From Novosphingobium subterraneum (GTDB lineage Bacteria > Pseudomonadota > Alphaproteobacteria > Sphingomonadales > Sphingomonadaceae): a stretch of DNA of 64,000 nucleotides. The notes beneath the pieces were generated by a model, which saw nothing but the letters and a program-made list of their open reading frames with translations, did no database searches and was not told the origin of the DNA. This document shows, in pieces, positions 18,193-26,491 of this stretch (the stretch's first letter is position 1; each line of letters starts with the position of its first letter). The stretch covers positions 248,001 through 312,000 of the forward strand of contig NZ_JRVC01000001.1 in the NCBI RefSeq assembly GCF_000807925.1. Reading direction: 5' to 3'. Both the position numbers and the translations under genes were made by a program.

Positions 18193-19395
18193 TCATACCA
18201 AGGCCTCCTGCCGGAGGCGCTTTTGATGGCTTGGCCACATCGATCGAATGTCGACTTCGATTTCTGAGTTCACGCCATCAAGATAATTAAGGCAGCGATT
18301 GCGTACCGCCGAGCTCGTAGCAGGCCCGTCGAGTTCATAAACTGTCATTAGCCGCGCAGTCGCATTGTCGATCTCGGCAGAGTCCTTGAGCGGCGTTCGA
18401 ACCATGGCGTGGCCAAACAGCGTCCGCATCAACTGCAGAAGCTCCTTCTGCATCGACTTGTTCTCATCGACCTTTGAGGCAACGAAGCGCAGAAACGTTA
18501 GTTCTGGGGCAAGACCTCGGTCGGCCAGCTGCTCAATCGTCTCATCAAGCATTGAGAGGAATGCCGCAGTCGACGAGAAGTCCATCACGGTCGGAGGAAC
18601 CGGAACCACCAACGCATTCGCAGCTCGCAACACGGACAAAGAGATAGCCCCGAGGGCGGGCGGTGGGTCCATGACGATGACATCGAACCGATCCGAGATG
18701 CTCTCAATCCCTTCCTTGAGGCGGTCAAGTAAGGCTCCGTTCCCCTGCGCCATTCTGGCGGCCAGTTCGTACTCGGAATTAAACAGGCGAAGATTGGCAG
18801 GGATCAGCTCAAGGCCGTCGAAATGGGTCTTGCGGAGGGCGTAGTCGAGCGATGACCGCTCACCCTCACGAAGGAATGGGTAGAGGGTATCGTCCTCTGT
18901 CAGATCGAGATCTGGCACATAGCCAAACAGCGTCGTCGCAGAGGCCTGGCTGTCGCAGTCGATCAATGCAACACGATAGCCCTTGATCGCGAGATATTGC
19001 GCCAGGTGAACAGACAGCGTCGATTTGCCGACGCCGCCTTTGAAATTCTGAACCGCAACCACGCAACACGGATCGGTCGGAGCACGATACGGCCTGGTGC
19101 CGAACACGCCGCGCATGTCGTTAAGCTGGGCAAGAGTGTACCTCTCGCGTCGATTGCTATCTGTCCTCGCCGGCTCGGGCAGCCTTCCATCTTTCTCGGC
19201 GTCACGGATAGCCGCCGGCGTCCGCCCGACGAGCTCTGCCGCCTTCCCGATCGTAAAGGTAGGCTCGCGGCGCGCATCTGCCCGAGCGCTTCGTGCGGAG
19301 TCGCGCAGCTTTTCGAGCACCGACGATGTTCGACTGGCGAGCGTTGCAACCGAGACTAAACGCTCGGCTTCTTCGATCTGAAGTCCGTTAGACAC
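18193..19395 (-). CDS. parA: ParA-family partition ATPase
   Basis: 400 residues. An N-terminal helix-turn-helix region (about 45-100, FTIGKAAELVGRTPAAIRD, MerR-like) precedes the ATPase domain. The deviant Walker A box KGGVGKST is at 119-126, followed by DCDSQAS and DVIVMDPPP (Walker B). This is a type Ia ParA, the kind that also represses its own promoter. The palindrome 143 bases upstream of the start may be its operator or a ParB site. Confidence 0.92.
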   Translation of the reverse strand: MSNGLQIEEAERLVSVATLASRTSSVLEKLRDSARSARADARREPTFTIGKAAELVGRTPAAIRDAEKDGRLPEPARTDSNRRERYTLAQLNDMRGVFGTRPYRAPTDPCCVVAVQNFKGGVGKSTLSVHLAQYLAIKGYRVALIDCDSQASATTLFGYVPDLDLTEDDTLYPFLREGERSSLDYALRKTHFDGLELIPANLRLFNSEYELAARMAQGNGALLDRLKEGIESISDRFDVIVMDPPPALGAISLSVLRAANALVVPVPPTVMDFSSTAAFLSMLDETIEQLADRGLAPELTFLRFVASKVDENKSMQKELLQLMRTLFGHAMVRTPLKDSAEIDNATARLMTVYELDGPATSSAVRNRCLNYLDGVNSEIEVDIRSMWPSHQKRLRQEALV

Positions 19396-19537
19396 ATGCC
19401 GTCCTTTCGCAATTGAGGGTATGCTACACCCACTTGCGCTTTTCGGTCAAGAAATTCGGAAATTTCGAAAGTCGGGCCGCATTGTCGCGCCGATTCTAGA
19501 GCCGGATCAGGCAATCCTGACTCGGTGGGGGCATGGC

Positions 19538-19557
19538 GAATTGCACGCGTGCAATTC
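19538..19557. promoter_or_regulatory. Palindromic site between rep and parA (copy 2)
   Basis: GAATTGCACGCGTGCAATTC is a perfect 20-base palindrome. It shares 19 consecutive bases with the copy at 18163-18181. It lies 8 bases beyond the rep stop and upstream of parA, the place expected for a par operator or centromere. Confidence 0.7.
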
Positions 19558-19564
19558 TTGAGCG

Positions 19565-20719
19565 TCAGGGCCGCCCGCGCCGGTTTACCCAGCCCTCACA
19601 AAAGCCCTTCCAAGCAGCGATGAGCTTGGCGCCACGAAGCTTCTCCAACCGATTGCCCATGTGTTCGCGAAAGCCGCTCGCGATAAGATCGACATCCCAT
19701 CCACCGCCATGCTTTCGGGCGACTTCAAGCAAATCGGCGTGCCCGAAGCGGATCGAGCCAGACGACGGGAAGGTGGACTCTGACTGCTTGATCGCAGGCG
19801 CCGCGCTGGGCGGTGCTGCTATTGCCCCCTGCCCCGCAGTTACTGTTTCGACCGAACCTGTCCGCCTCGCTTGGCGCCCCGCCGAGTGCCGGTCGAGCTC
19901 GTCTACGGTTTCGAGAACCTCGGGCGCACCTTTGGGTTCAAACCGAAACTCGAGTTCAGTGACCGTTCGTCCCTGCCGGATCTCGCGCCATTCGACACGG
20001 AAGTGAGCGAGCTGGTCAATTTCAGACTTCGCCTTTTCAAGCACCTTGCGCCGAAGCTGAGCGAAGTCCGTGTAGACATCAGGCGGGATGCCAAGCGCTG
20101 CACGCAGTGCCTGCATATCTCCTCGCCAGGTTGCTTGGCGGCGATGGAGGCGAAGGGCTCCAAGCTCGTAAAGTTTGAGCGCATAATTCGAGCGGAAACC
20201 CAAGACCGCTTGCCGGTTAAGCACGGCATAGGTCTCAGAAGCCTGGATCAGCTTACGCGCATCGGGCGTGAACTCCCATTCGATCCAGCCCGTCTCTCCG
20301 CCATCCTCGTCGGTTTCCTCTTTAGACCGAGAGATCAGGGAGAACAGGAGAGTCGCCTTCTTTCCGCGCCACGATTTATCATCCACAGCAAACAGGGTGC
20401 GATGGAGCTCCTGAAGCATGTCGCTGATCCGCTCGTTACCCTTGTGGCCTCGGCGTATATCGGCTTTGCGAATGCGATGAGGACGATCTTCCCATGCGTC
20501 TCCACCTGCGGTCAGGATCATGAGCGCCAACAGCCGCGATGCCGTCAGACTAAGCGACTCACCTTTGACGAATTTGATCTCAATGATGTTGCCCGGTTTG
20601 GCGAACTCGTCGCCACCCTTTGCCTTCAATGCAGCAGCAACGCGCATCGCACGTCCGGGGGAACCTTCTTCAGGCTTCTCCTCGGAAGCTTCTACTATTG
20701 GGCCGTCATCAGTTTCCAT
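19565..20719 (-). CDS. repA: Replication initiator protein (Rep_3 / RepA type)
   Basis: 384 residues. The middle part (about 45-230) matches plasmid initiators with tandem winged helices: MLQELHRTLFAVDD, IEWEFTPDARKLIQ, and LGFRSNYALKLYELGALRLHRR. A variable Pro/Ala-rich linker and a C-terminal conserved tail follow. The ATG ends at 20719. Upstream lie GGTCAGG iterons and an inverted repeat of the same word, the standard layout for Rep_3 self-control. The gene heads rep-parA-parB. Confidence 0.88.
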   Translation of the reverse strand: METDDGPIVEASEEKPEEGSPGRAMRVAAALKAKGGDEFAKPGNIIEIKFVKGESLSLTASRLLALMILTAGGDAWEDRPHRIRKADIRRGHKGNERISDMLQELHRTLFAVDDKSWRGKKATLLFSLISRSKEETDEDGGETGWIEWEFTPDARKLIQASETYAVLNRQAVLGFRSNYALKLYELGALRLHRRQATWRGDMQALRAALGIPPDVYTDFAQLRRKVLEKAKSEIDQLAHFRVEWREIRQGRTVTELEFRFEPKGAPEVLETVDELDRHSAGRQARRTGSVETVTAGQGAIAAPPSAAPAIKQSESTFPSSGSIRFGHADLLEVARKHGGGWDVDLIASGFREHMGNRLEKLRGAKLIAAWKGFCEGWVNRRGRP

Positions 20720-20764
20720 GCCATAGTGCGATCAGAGCTTGATTCTTTGAAGGATTGATTGCTG

Positions 20765-20803
20765 CCTGACCTGACCTCTTGCGTCAAGTCAGGTCAGGTC
20801 AGG
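20765..20803. promoter_or_regulatory. Inverted repeat of iteron words upstream of rep (probable rep operator)
   Basis: CCTGACCTGAC (20765-20775) and GTCAGGTCAGG (20788-20798) are 11-base inverted arms with a 12-base gap, 46 bases before the rep start. The arms are built from the same GGTCAGG word as the iterons. Rep_3 proteins such as those of pPS10 and pSC101 repress their own gene at inverted half-iterons, so this is the likely operator. A TTGACG box lies in the loop on the minus strand. Confidence 0.7.
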
Positions 20804-20825
20804 AATCAATGTGCAGCCCCCAAGA

Positions 20826-21098
20826 GGTCAGGATTGAAGGGCAAGGGAGGGGTTACGGAATCGTCGGAATTCCTGCGAGTCGGCAAGCGTCATGAACGAA
20901 CGCAAGCTAGGGTTCAGTTTTTACAAAACCAGGCAGGAGAAAACGCTCGAAAGGCCCGCTACATCTACTGGAACAGGCTCTCCCCCCATTTGGTCAGGAA
21001 TGCCCCAGAAGGTCAGGGGAAAGCCCCCGCTCGGTCAGGATGTAGCCCCCAGAAGGTCAGCCTAACACCCCCATCGGGTCAGGAAAAACGGCATAGTC
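20826..21098. repeat. Replication origin iterons
   Basis: GGTCAGG (once GGTCAGC) begins at 20826, 20992, 21011, 21033, 21055 and 21077. The last four have exact 22-base spacing and the previous step is 19 bases. Several are followed by an AGCCCCC-like stretch, giving a repeat unit of about 22 bases. The length and phasing fit an iteron origin bound by the Rep protein encoded next door. A 57-codon open frame at 20892-21065 overlaps the array and is probably fortuitous. Confidence 0.82.
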
Positions 21099-21156
21099 CT
21101 CTGAATTCAGGCCATAAATCGGACCTGAATCTGAATCTCTAGAATCAGAAATCCTT

Positions 21157-21179
21157 CCGCTGCAAGCAGCGGCGTTTTT
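21157..21179 (+). terminator. Rho-independent terminator after the origin
   Basis: CCGCTGC and GCAGCGG form a 6-7 base-pair GC stem, followed by CG and five T. It reads in the plus direction, away from rep. It would stop any plus-strand transcript crossing the iterons, for example a counter-transcript, before the WGR gene. Confidence 0.75.
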
Positions 21180-21303
21180 ATGATGATGTTTTTGAAGGTG
21201 ATCGGCCAGCAACCCCCTCCCATCGGATCAGTGAATCACTGACGCAGCTGTGATTCATATTCCCGGTTGGACCATTGGTCCGTGTCTCTGCCACCAGGCT
21301 ACT

Positions 21304-21570
21304 ATGGAAACACCAACCAGTCAGTCGTGGCATTGGCAAGCCGTCGACAATTCGCGCAACGTCGCGCGAGAATACCACCTCTGGATCCAAACCGACTTGT
21401 TCGGGTGGACAACTGTTGAACGCCGCTGGGGGCGGATAGGCTCAAAAGGGCAGGGCCTCATTCTTAGCTTCGAGGCGACGGCACAAGCCGAAGCGACCGC
21501 TCAGCTGATCCGTCAAAGACGAGCAAGCGCATTCAAGCGAATTGGAGTTCGCTACAGCCAACTTCGATGA
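21304..21570 (+). CDS. WGR-domain protein
   Basis: 88 residues. It contains YHLWIQTDLFGWTTVERRWGRIG, the WGR fold with its signature W-G-R, and ends with a basic helix. Stand-alone WGR proteins are common on alphaproteobacterial plasmids and are assumed to bind nucleic acid. ATG 21304 is chosen because homology begins about there; an in-frame start at 21250 would add 18 unconserved residues. No strong ribosome site is seen. Confidence 0.72.
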   Translation: METPTSQSWHWQAVDNSRNVAREYHLWIQTDLFGWTTVERRWGRIGSKGQGLILSFEATAQAEATAQLIRQRRASAFKRIGVRYSQLR

Positions 21571-21625
21571 CTGCAGGCCCTATGGGGACGATTGAAAGCA
21601 CCCGGCGCTCCTCAAGTGCACGGCA

Positions 21626-21643
21626 GGAAGGGGAGGGGGAAAG
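21626..21643 (+). promoter_or_regulatory. Polypurine tract (copy 1)
   Basis: GGAAGGGGAGGGGGAAAG ends 14 bases before the ATG at 21658. It is one of a family of near-identical G-rich purine tracts found upstream of genes between 21.6 and 57.8 kb. This copy lies closer to its gene than most. Confidence 0.5.
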
Positions 21644-21657
21644 CTTTAGGGACGCTT

Positions 21658-22518
21658 ATGACCCTATCAGCACTCCGACCAACTCAAGACACGATCAACC
21701 TTGTCACAGCTCTGCGCGGCACATGGCACGGCTCCTACGCTATGTGCCGATGCCCTGCTCATGACGACAGGACGCCCTCATTATCGATCCGCCAAGGATT
21801 ATCAGGGGTCCTCGTGCATTGCTTTGCCGGCTGCAATCCAAGGGACATCATACGTGCCCTGCGGAATACAGATCGAGTTCGAGGCGTAGAACCCCGCCCA
21901 ACGCAAAGTCTGCATTCCAGTCAACTCGCTCAGCGTCTGTGGAGTGATGCGGTCGGCGTTTATGGTACGCTGGGAGAACGCTACCTCATTGGGAGATGTC
22001 TACCCCTCGATCTGCCTGACGTGCGCTTCCACCCGAAGTGCCCTCTCGGCCGAAAGCCAAACACTGCATTTCATCAAGCATTGCTCGTCGCTGTGCGAGA
22101 CGGTGGTCACCTTGTCGCCGTCCAGCGCATCATTCTCGACCCGAGAACGAACCAGCATCAGGGTAAATTCTTGCTCGGGCGCTGCGGGCAAGGGGCATGG
22201 CAACCGACGCCGAGTGGACGAGTTCTGGCAGTAGCGGAGGGCTTCGAAGATGCTGCTGCCTTCACCCGTCTGTCTGGCGTAACCTGTTGGGCGGCGATGG
22301 GCGCTTCCCGACTGCCAAACCTTAAGCTGCCGCTGGAGCTCGACACATTGATCATAGCCGAGGACAACAATTCGCCAGGGCGAAGGGCAGCACACCGAGC
22401 GACGATGGCTTACGCTAGACCTGGCCTTCAGATCATTCGAAGTGCTCCGGGCAATGGCGATGATTGGGCCGCAAACAACGAGTTATTTCACCGATGGGAT
22501 CCCTACTCCGAAGATTGA
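21658..22518 (+). CDS. Zn-ribbon / Toprim primase-like protein
   Basis: 286 residues. The N-terminal CPAHDDRTPSLSI with HCFAGC is a CHC-type zinc ribbon, as in DnaG-like proteins. The C-terminal half carries a Toprim-like core with VAEGFEDAAAF and DTLIIAEDNN. Such proteins are frequent on plasmids and prophages, and priming or replication restart is the likely job. ATG 21658 is preferred to the in-frame TTG 21592; AGGGA lies just upstream. Confidence 0.75.
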   Translation: MTLSALRPTQDTINLVTALRGTWHGSYAMCRCPAHDDRTPSLSIRQGLSGVLVHCFAGCNPRDIIRALRNTDRVRGVEPRPTQSLHSSQLAQRLWSDAVGVYGTLGERYLIGRCLPLDLPDVRFHPKCPLGRKPNTAFHQALLVAVRDGGHLVAVQRIILDPRTNQHQGKFLLGRCGQGAWQPTPSGRVLAVAEGFEDAAAFTRLSGVTCWAAMGASRLPNLKLPLELDTLIIAEDNNSPGRRAAHRATMAYARPGLQIIRSAPGNGDDWAANNELFHRWDPYSED

Positions 22519-22679
22519 TGAGGACTAATTTTTCCTGGTTATCCTTTTGGCACCAGATGACGGTTCCCGTGGTGCGAACTCCAATCGATCCTCGCGAAAA
22601 TAGCATAAATGCCTGTTTTACTTCCCAATAGGCCCGCCTTGCGCCATCTTGCGCAGGTTCAGGGAGGTCGAAGAAAGAA

Positions 22680-24530
22680 ATGCGAGTTCATTCGTTATCG
22701 GTGACAAACTTTCGCGGCATCAAGTCCGCCACCATCTGTCTGCCTGCGCATGCAGTGCTTATCGGTGACAACAACACTGGCAAGTCTTCGGTTCTAGAGG
22801 CCATCGATCTGGTACTTGGCCCCGATCGACTCTCCCGTCGACCACCGGTCGACGAGCACGACTTCTTCGAGGGTCGTTATCTCGCTCCCGCTACCGCCGT
22901 GGCAGAGGCTGACCACGATGGGCAGCCTCCCGTCGAGGCCGCAGGCAACCCATTGGCGGACTCAGTGCCGCCGCGCATCGAGATCGAAGTGACGATCACG
23001 GACCTATCGGAGGAACAGCTGGCTCGTTTCGGCGGTAGAATCGAGTGGCTCAACACGGCTGATGGAACCCTGTTCGTTGAGGCGAACCCCGCCGGCATAG
23101 ATGCAGCCGCCGTCGTCGCAGCGCTACGCGTCACCTTTATCGGCCAATATGACCCGGACGACGACGATTTCACTGGTGCCACTTACTTCACCCGCAGCTT
23201 GACGGAAGACGATACTCCGACTCCGTTCCGCAAGACTGACAAGCAGCATTGCGGCTTCTTGTTTCTCCGCTCGCTTAGGACCGGATCCCGCGCCCTCAGC
23301 CTTGAGCATGGCAGCCTGCTCGACATCATCCTCCGCTTAAAGGAAATCCGCCCCCGGCTTTGGGAAGGCACACTGGATGCGCTTTCCACACTGGACGTGG
23401 CTGGTGACCCCCAGATGGGCATCAGCGGAGTCCTTGAGAGCGTGAACGCCTCGCTTAAGAAATACGTGCCTCGAGAATGGGGTGCAAAGCCGCACCTTCG
23501 CGTTTCCAGCCTGACACGCGAGCATCTCCGCAAAGTGATAACGGCCTTCATCGCCACCGGCAGTGGCGACCATGCCGCCCCCTTTTACCGGCAGGGTACC
23601 GGCACAATCAACATGCTCGTCCTCGCGCTTCTTTCTCAAATCGCCGAGGACAAGCAGAATGTGATCTTCGCCATGGAAGAGGTCGAAACTGCTATTCCTC
23701 CCTATGCGCAGAAGCGCATCGTCCATGAGCTACGCAAGCTCTCCGCCCAATCGATAATCACCTCTCATTCGCCCTACGTCCTTGAAGAATTTGGTCTAGA
23801 CGAGACCGTCATCCTTTCCCGGAGCAGCCAAGGCATACTCAGCCAAGCTTCTATCGCCCTTCCTGAAAGCGTGAAGCACAAGCGCTACCGACAAGACTTC
23901 CGCACCAAATTCTGCGAAGGGCTGCTGGCGCGCCGGGTGCTCATTGCGGAAGGCGATACCGAAGCCGCGGCGCTTCCGGTCGTCGCGCGTCGGCTCTCTG
24001 ATCTCAATCCGGCGACCTACAGCTCAATCGAAGGCTTGGGAATCACCGTCATTAACGCGAAGACCGAGACTCAGATCGCCGATCTCGGTAGGCTCTATGC
24101 GGGGTTGGGCAAGCGGGTGTTTGCGCTGTGTGATTTGCAGACCGCGGAGGCGCAGCAAGCCATCGAGGCCGAGGTCGAACAGCTGTTCATGCATCCCGAA
24201 AAAGGCATTGAGGACCTTGTCCTCAAGAACACCACCTTGGAGGCCATGAACCGCTTCTCGCAGTCGCTGGCTTGGCCGCCGCATCTGGCAGCCAAGCATG
24301 CGGGCGCCGACGTGAACATGATCGATGCGCTGATGGACTATTTCCAGTGGTCCAAGGGTAATTGGGGCATCGCCGACTTCCTGGCCCAGTGCTCAGAAGC
24401 CGAGATACCGTTGTGGTTTCGGCAAACCTGCGCGCGGTTGCGCCAGCTGTGCGATCCGCCTCCACCTCCGCCTGTTGCAGATCCTGCACCTGGCGGAGGT
24501 GGCGACGACTTCGACGCGCTTTTCAGGTAA
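22680..24530 (+). CDS. gajA: OLD-family nuclease, GajA-like
   Basis: 616 residues. The N-terminal ABC-type ATPase begins FRGIKSATICLP with P-loop GDNNTGKSS (Lys35). The C-terminal Toprim domain starts at ARRVLIAEGDTEAAALP (Glu424), with a later acidic FALCDLQ. A UvrD-like helicase gene follows after 11 bases. This pairing is that of Gabija (class 2 OLD) anti-phage systems, in which GajA is a DNA-sensing nicking nuclease. AGGGAGGT lies 11 bases before the ATG. The symbol is by analogy. Confidence 0.8.
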   Translation: MRVHSLSVTNFRGIKSATICLPAHAVLIGDNNTGKSSVLEAIDLVLGPDRLSRRPPVDEHDFFEGRYLAPATAVAEADHDGQPPVEAAGNPLADSVPPRIEIEVTITDLSEEQLARFGGRIEWLNTADGTLFVEANPAGIDAAAVVAALRVTFIGQYDPDDDDFTGATYFTRSLTEDDTPTPFRKTDKQHCGFLFLRSLRTGSRALSLEHGSLLDIILRLKEIRPRLWEGTLDALSTLDVAGDPQMGISGVLESVNASLKKYVPREWGAKPHLRVSSLTREHLRKVITAFIATGSGDHAAPFYRQGTGTINMLVLALLSQIAEDKQNVIFAMEEVETAIPPYAQKRIVHELRKLSAQSIITSHSPYVLEEFGLDETVILSRSSQGILSQASIALPESVKHKRYRQDFRTKFCEGLLARRVLIAEGDTEAAALPVVARRLSDLNPATYSSIEGLGITVINAKTETQIADLGRLYAGLGKRVFALCDLQTAEAQQAIEAEVEQLFMHPEKGIEDLVLKNTTLEAMNRFSQSLAWPPHLAAKHAGADVNMIDALMDYFQWSKGNWGIADFLAQCSEAEIPLWFRQTCARLRQLCDPPPPPPVADPAPGGGGDDFDALFR

Positions 24531-24541
24531 CAGCGGTAATC

Positions 24542-26362
24542 ATGGTCGACCTGACGCCGAAGCAGCAGATCGTGCTCGCGACCGCCGGCCACCAGCTGGT
24601 TACCGGTGGCCCCGGTTCCGGCAAGACGACCGTCTCGATCCTGAAGGCAGCGAAAATCGCCCGCGAAATGCTCAAGCCAGGGCAGCGTGTCCTCTTTCTC
24701 AGCTTCGCGCGTGCGACGGTCTCCCGTGTCCTCGAAGCCATCGACGAAGAAAAAGACGTCTCGTCCGACGAGCGGAGCCGGATCGAGGTTGACACCTATC
24801 ACAGCTTCTTCTGGCGGCTTCTCAAGACGCACGGCTATCTGGTCGGCCTGCCGCGTAGGATCTCGATCCTCACACCGCCAGGTGAAGCGATCGCCCTAGC
24901 TGCGATCCGCCGGGAATATGGCCCCGACAAGAAGCTCGACGAAGCCCAGCTGGCCGAAAAGAGAGCGCGCGAGAAGGCTGAGCGCGACCGACTTGCGTTT
25001 GCAGAGGGGAAAGTCTGCTTCGATCTGTTCGCTGATCTCGTGGCACGGCTGCTCGAGGGTTCCGCCAAACTGCGAGCAATGACTGCTATAGCTTGGCCCT
25101 GCATCATCTTCGATGAATTCCAGGATACGAGCGCGGATCAGTGGCGTGTCGTGAAGGCGCTTGGCGACCGTTGCACCTTGATTGCGCTGGCCGACCCGGA
25201 GCAACGCATTTTCGAATTCATTGGCGCCGATCCGGCCCGCCTTGATCATTTCAAGGCTGCGTTCGCTCCGACCTTCACCGAGCTCGGCTCGGACAATCAC
25301 CGCAGCAAGGGCACGGACATACTACTCTTCGGCAACGAGCTGCTGACCGCCAAATTCAGCAAGGCCGAATACTCTGGCATCAGCTTTTGCTTGTTTCCGT
25401 CCAACCGGAACCAGGCCTATGCCGCGCTGGTCACGCAGGTCCTTCAGGCGCGAGCCCGGCTGATCGCCACCGGACGGCGCGACTGGTCGCTCGCAATCCT
25501 CGTTCCAACCAAGCGGAAGATGCGGCTCGTTTCCGATATCCTGCGCGATCCGTTCGGTAACGTTCCGACTATCTCACATGCCGCCTCGATCGATATGGAA
25601 GGACCGATCCTGGGAGCCGAAGTCATTGCGCAACTGATGCAGCAAGAGCGTGCTTCGGATGACCTCGACCAGTTGGTGCATTTGATATGCCAATATCTTC
25701 GCGGCCGTGGGGGATCCGACCCAGGCAAGGGAGATCTGGGCGATGCGGTCAAGCTGGAGAGCGCGCTGGCGAAATGGAACGAGCGGATCGCCGGGGGACA
25801 GGCGCCGCACGCGAACAGTGTCATCCATCCTATCGCTGCCGTCCTTTCCGCAACCCGGCAGGTCGTTATGGTCGGCGATCCAGACAAGGACTGGATCGCC
25901 ATCCGCGCCACGCTCGCTGATGGAGCGTGTACCCGGTTGCGGGCTATTGCGAACGACGCCCGCAACGTGCGTCTGCTCGAACGCGGCAATCTGATGCGCA
26001 ATACGCTGGAACAGAACTGGCGAGAGCGGGGTCGCTATTCCGATGCGCTTGACATCACTCGATTGGCGTTTGTTCAGGATCACTTCGCCACAGCTCAGCG
26101 CCCCGAGACGGGCGTCATTGTGATGAACATGCATAAGGCGAAGGGGAAGCAGTTTGACGAAGTGATCGTGTTCGAAGGCTGGCCACTCAGGGTGGGTAAG
26201 GAGATTAAGGCGAACCCGGATCGGATCGTTCGCGAAAACAAGCTAGAAGGCGACCTATCCCAGGCACGTCAGAATTTTCGCGTGAGCGTGACTAGGGCTA
26301 AATCGCGCACCACGGTCATGACGCCAAAGGACGACGTCTGCGTCCTTCTGAAATCTGACTGA
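24542..26362 (+). CDS. gajB: UvrD-like helicase, GajB-like
   Basis: 606 residues of superfamily 1A helicase. Walker A is TGGPGSGKTT (Lys28), Walker B IIFDEFQD, motif III LADPEQRIFEF, motif V NMHKAKGKQFDEV, and motif VI VSVTRAKSRT near the end. It follows the OLD-type nuclease gene in the order and spacing of Gabija, where GajB supplies NTP-dependent DNA unwinding. Known GajB proteins are somewhat shorter. A general plasmid repair helicase is the alternative. Confidence 0.8.
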   Translation: MVDLTPKQQIVLATAGHQLVTGGPGSGKTTVSILKAAKIAREMLKPGQRVLFLSFARATVSRVLEAIDEEKDVSSDERSRIEVDTYHSFFWRLLKTHGYLVGLPRRISILTPPGEAIALAAIRREYGPDKKLDEAQLAEKRAREKAERDRLAFAEGKVCFDLFADLVARLLEGSAKLRAMTAIAWPCIIFDEFQDTSADQWRVVKALGDRCTLIALADPEQRIFEFIGADPARLDHFKAAFAPTFTELGSDNHRSKGTDILLFGNELLTAKFSKAEYSGISFCLFPSNRNQAYAALVTQVLQARARLIATGRRDWSLAILVPTKRKMRLVSDILRDPFGNVPTISHAASIDMEGPILGAEVIAQLMQQERASDDLDQLVHLICQYLRGRGGSDPGKGDLGDAVKLESALAKWNERIAGGQAPHANSVIHPIAAVLSATRQVVMVGDPDKDWIAIRATLADGACTRLRAIANDARNVRLLERGNLMRNTLEQNWRERGRYSDALDITRLAFVQDHFATAQRPETGVIVMNMHKAKGKQFDEVIVFEGWPLRVGKEIKANPDRIVRENKLEGDLSQARQNFRVSVTRAKSRTTVMTPKDDVCVLLKSD

Positions 26363-26491
26363 AAGATGGACCCAGTAAGTTAGCGGCAAACTAGAGAAAG
26401 CAATGAAATATTGCTGGTGGCCAACCCGGAGACGAGTGAGCTGCCTCTTGGTGTCTTCAAAGACTTGGGAAAACGGACCCCAAAGCCTTCC

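Noticed and set aside
20892..21065. 57-codon frame (MNERKLGFSFYK...) over the iterons, with a weak polypurine stretch upstream
   Set aside because: It reads through the iteron repeats, lacks a ribosome site and resembles nothing known; best explained by the repeat sequence.
26399..26415. AGCAAT-GAAAT-ATTGCT hairpin after the helicase gene as a terminator
   Set aside because: The stem is AT-rich with only six pairs and no T-run follows on the plus strand.
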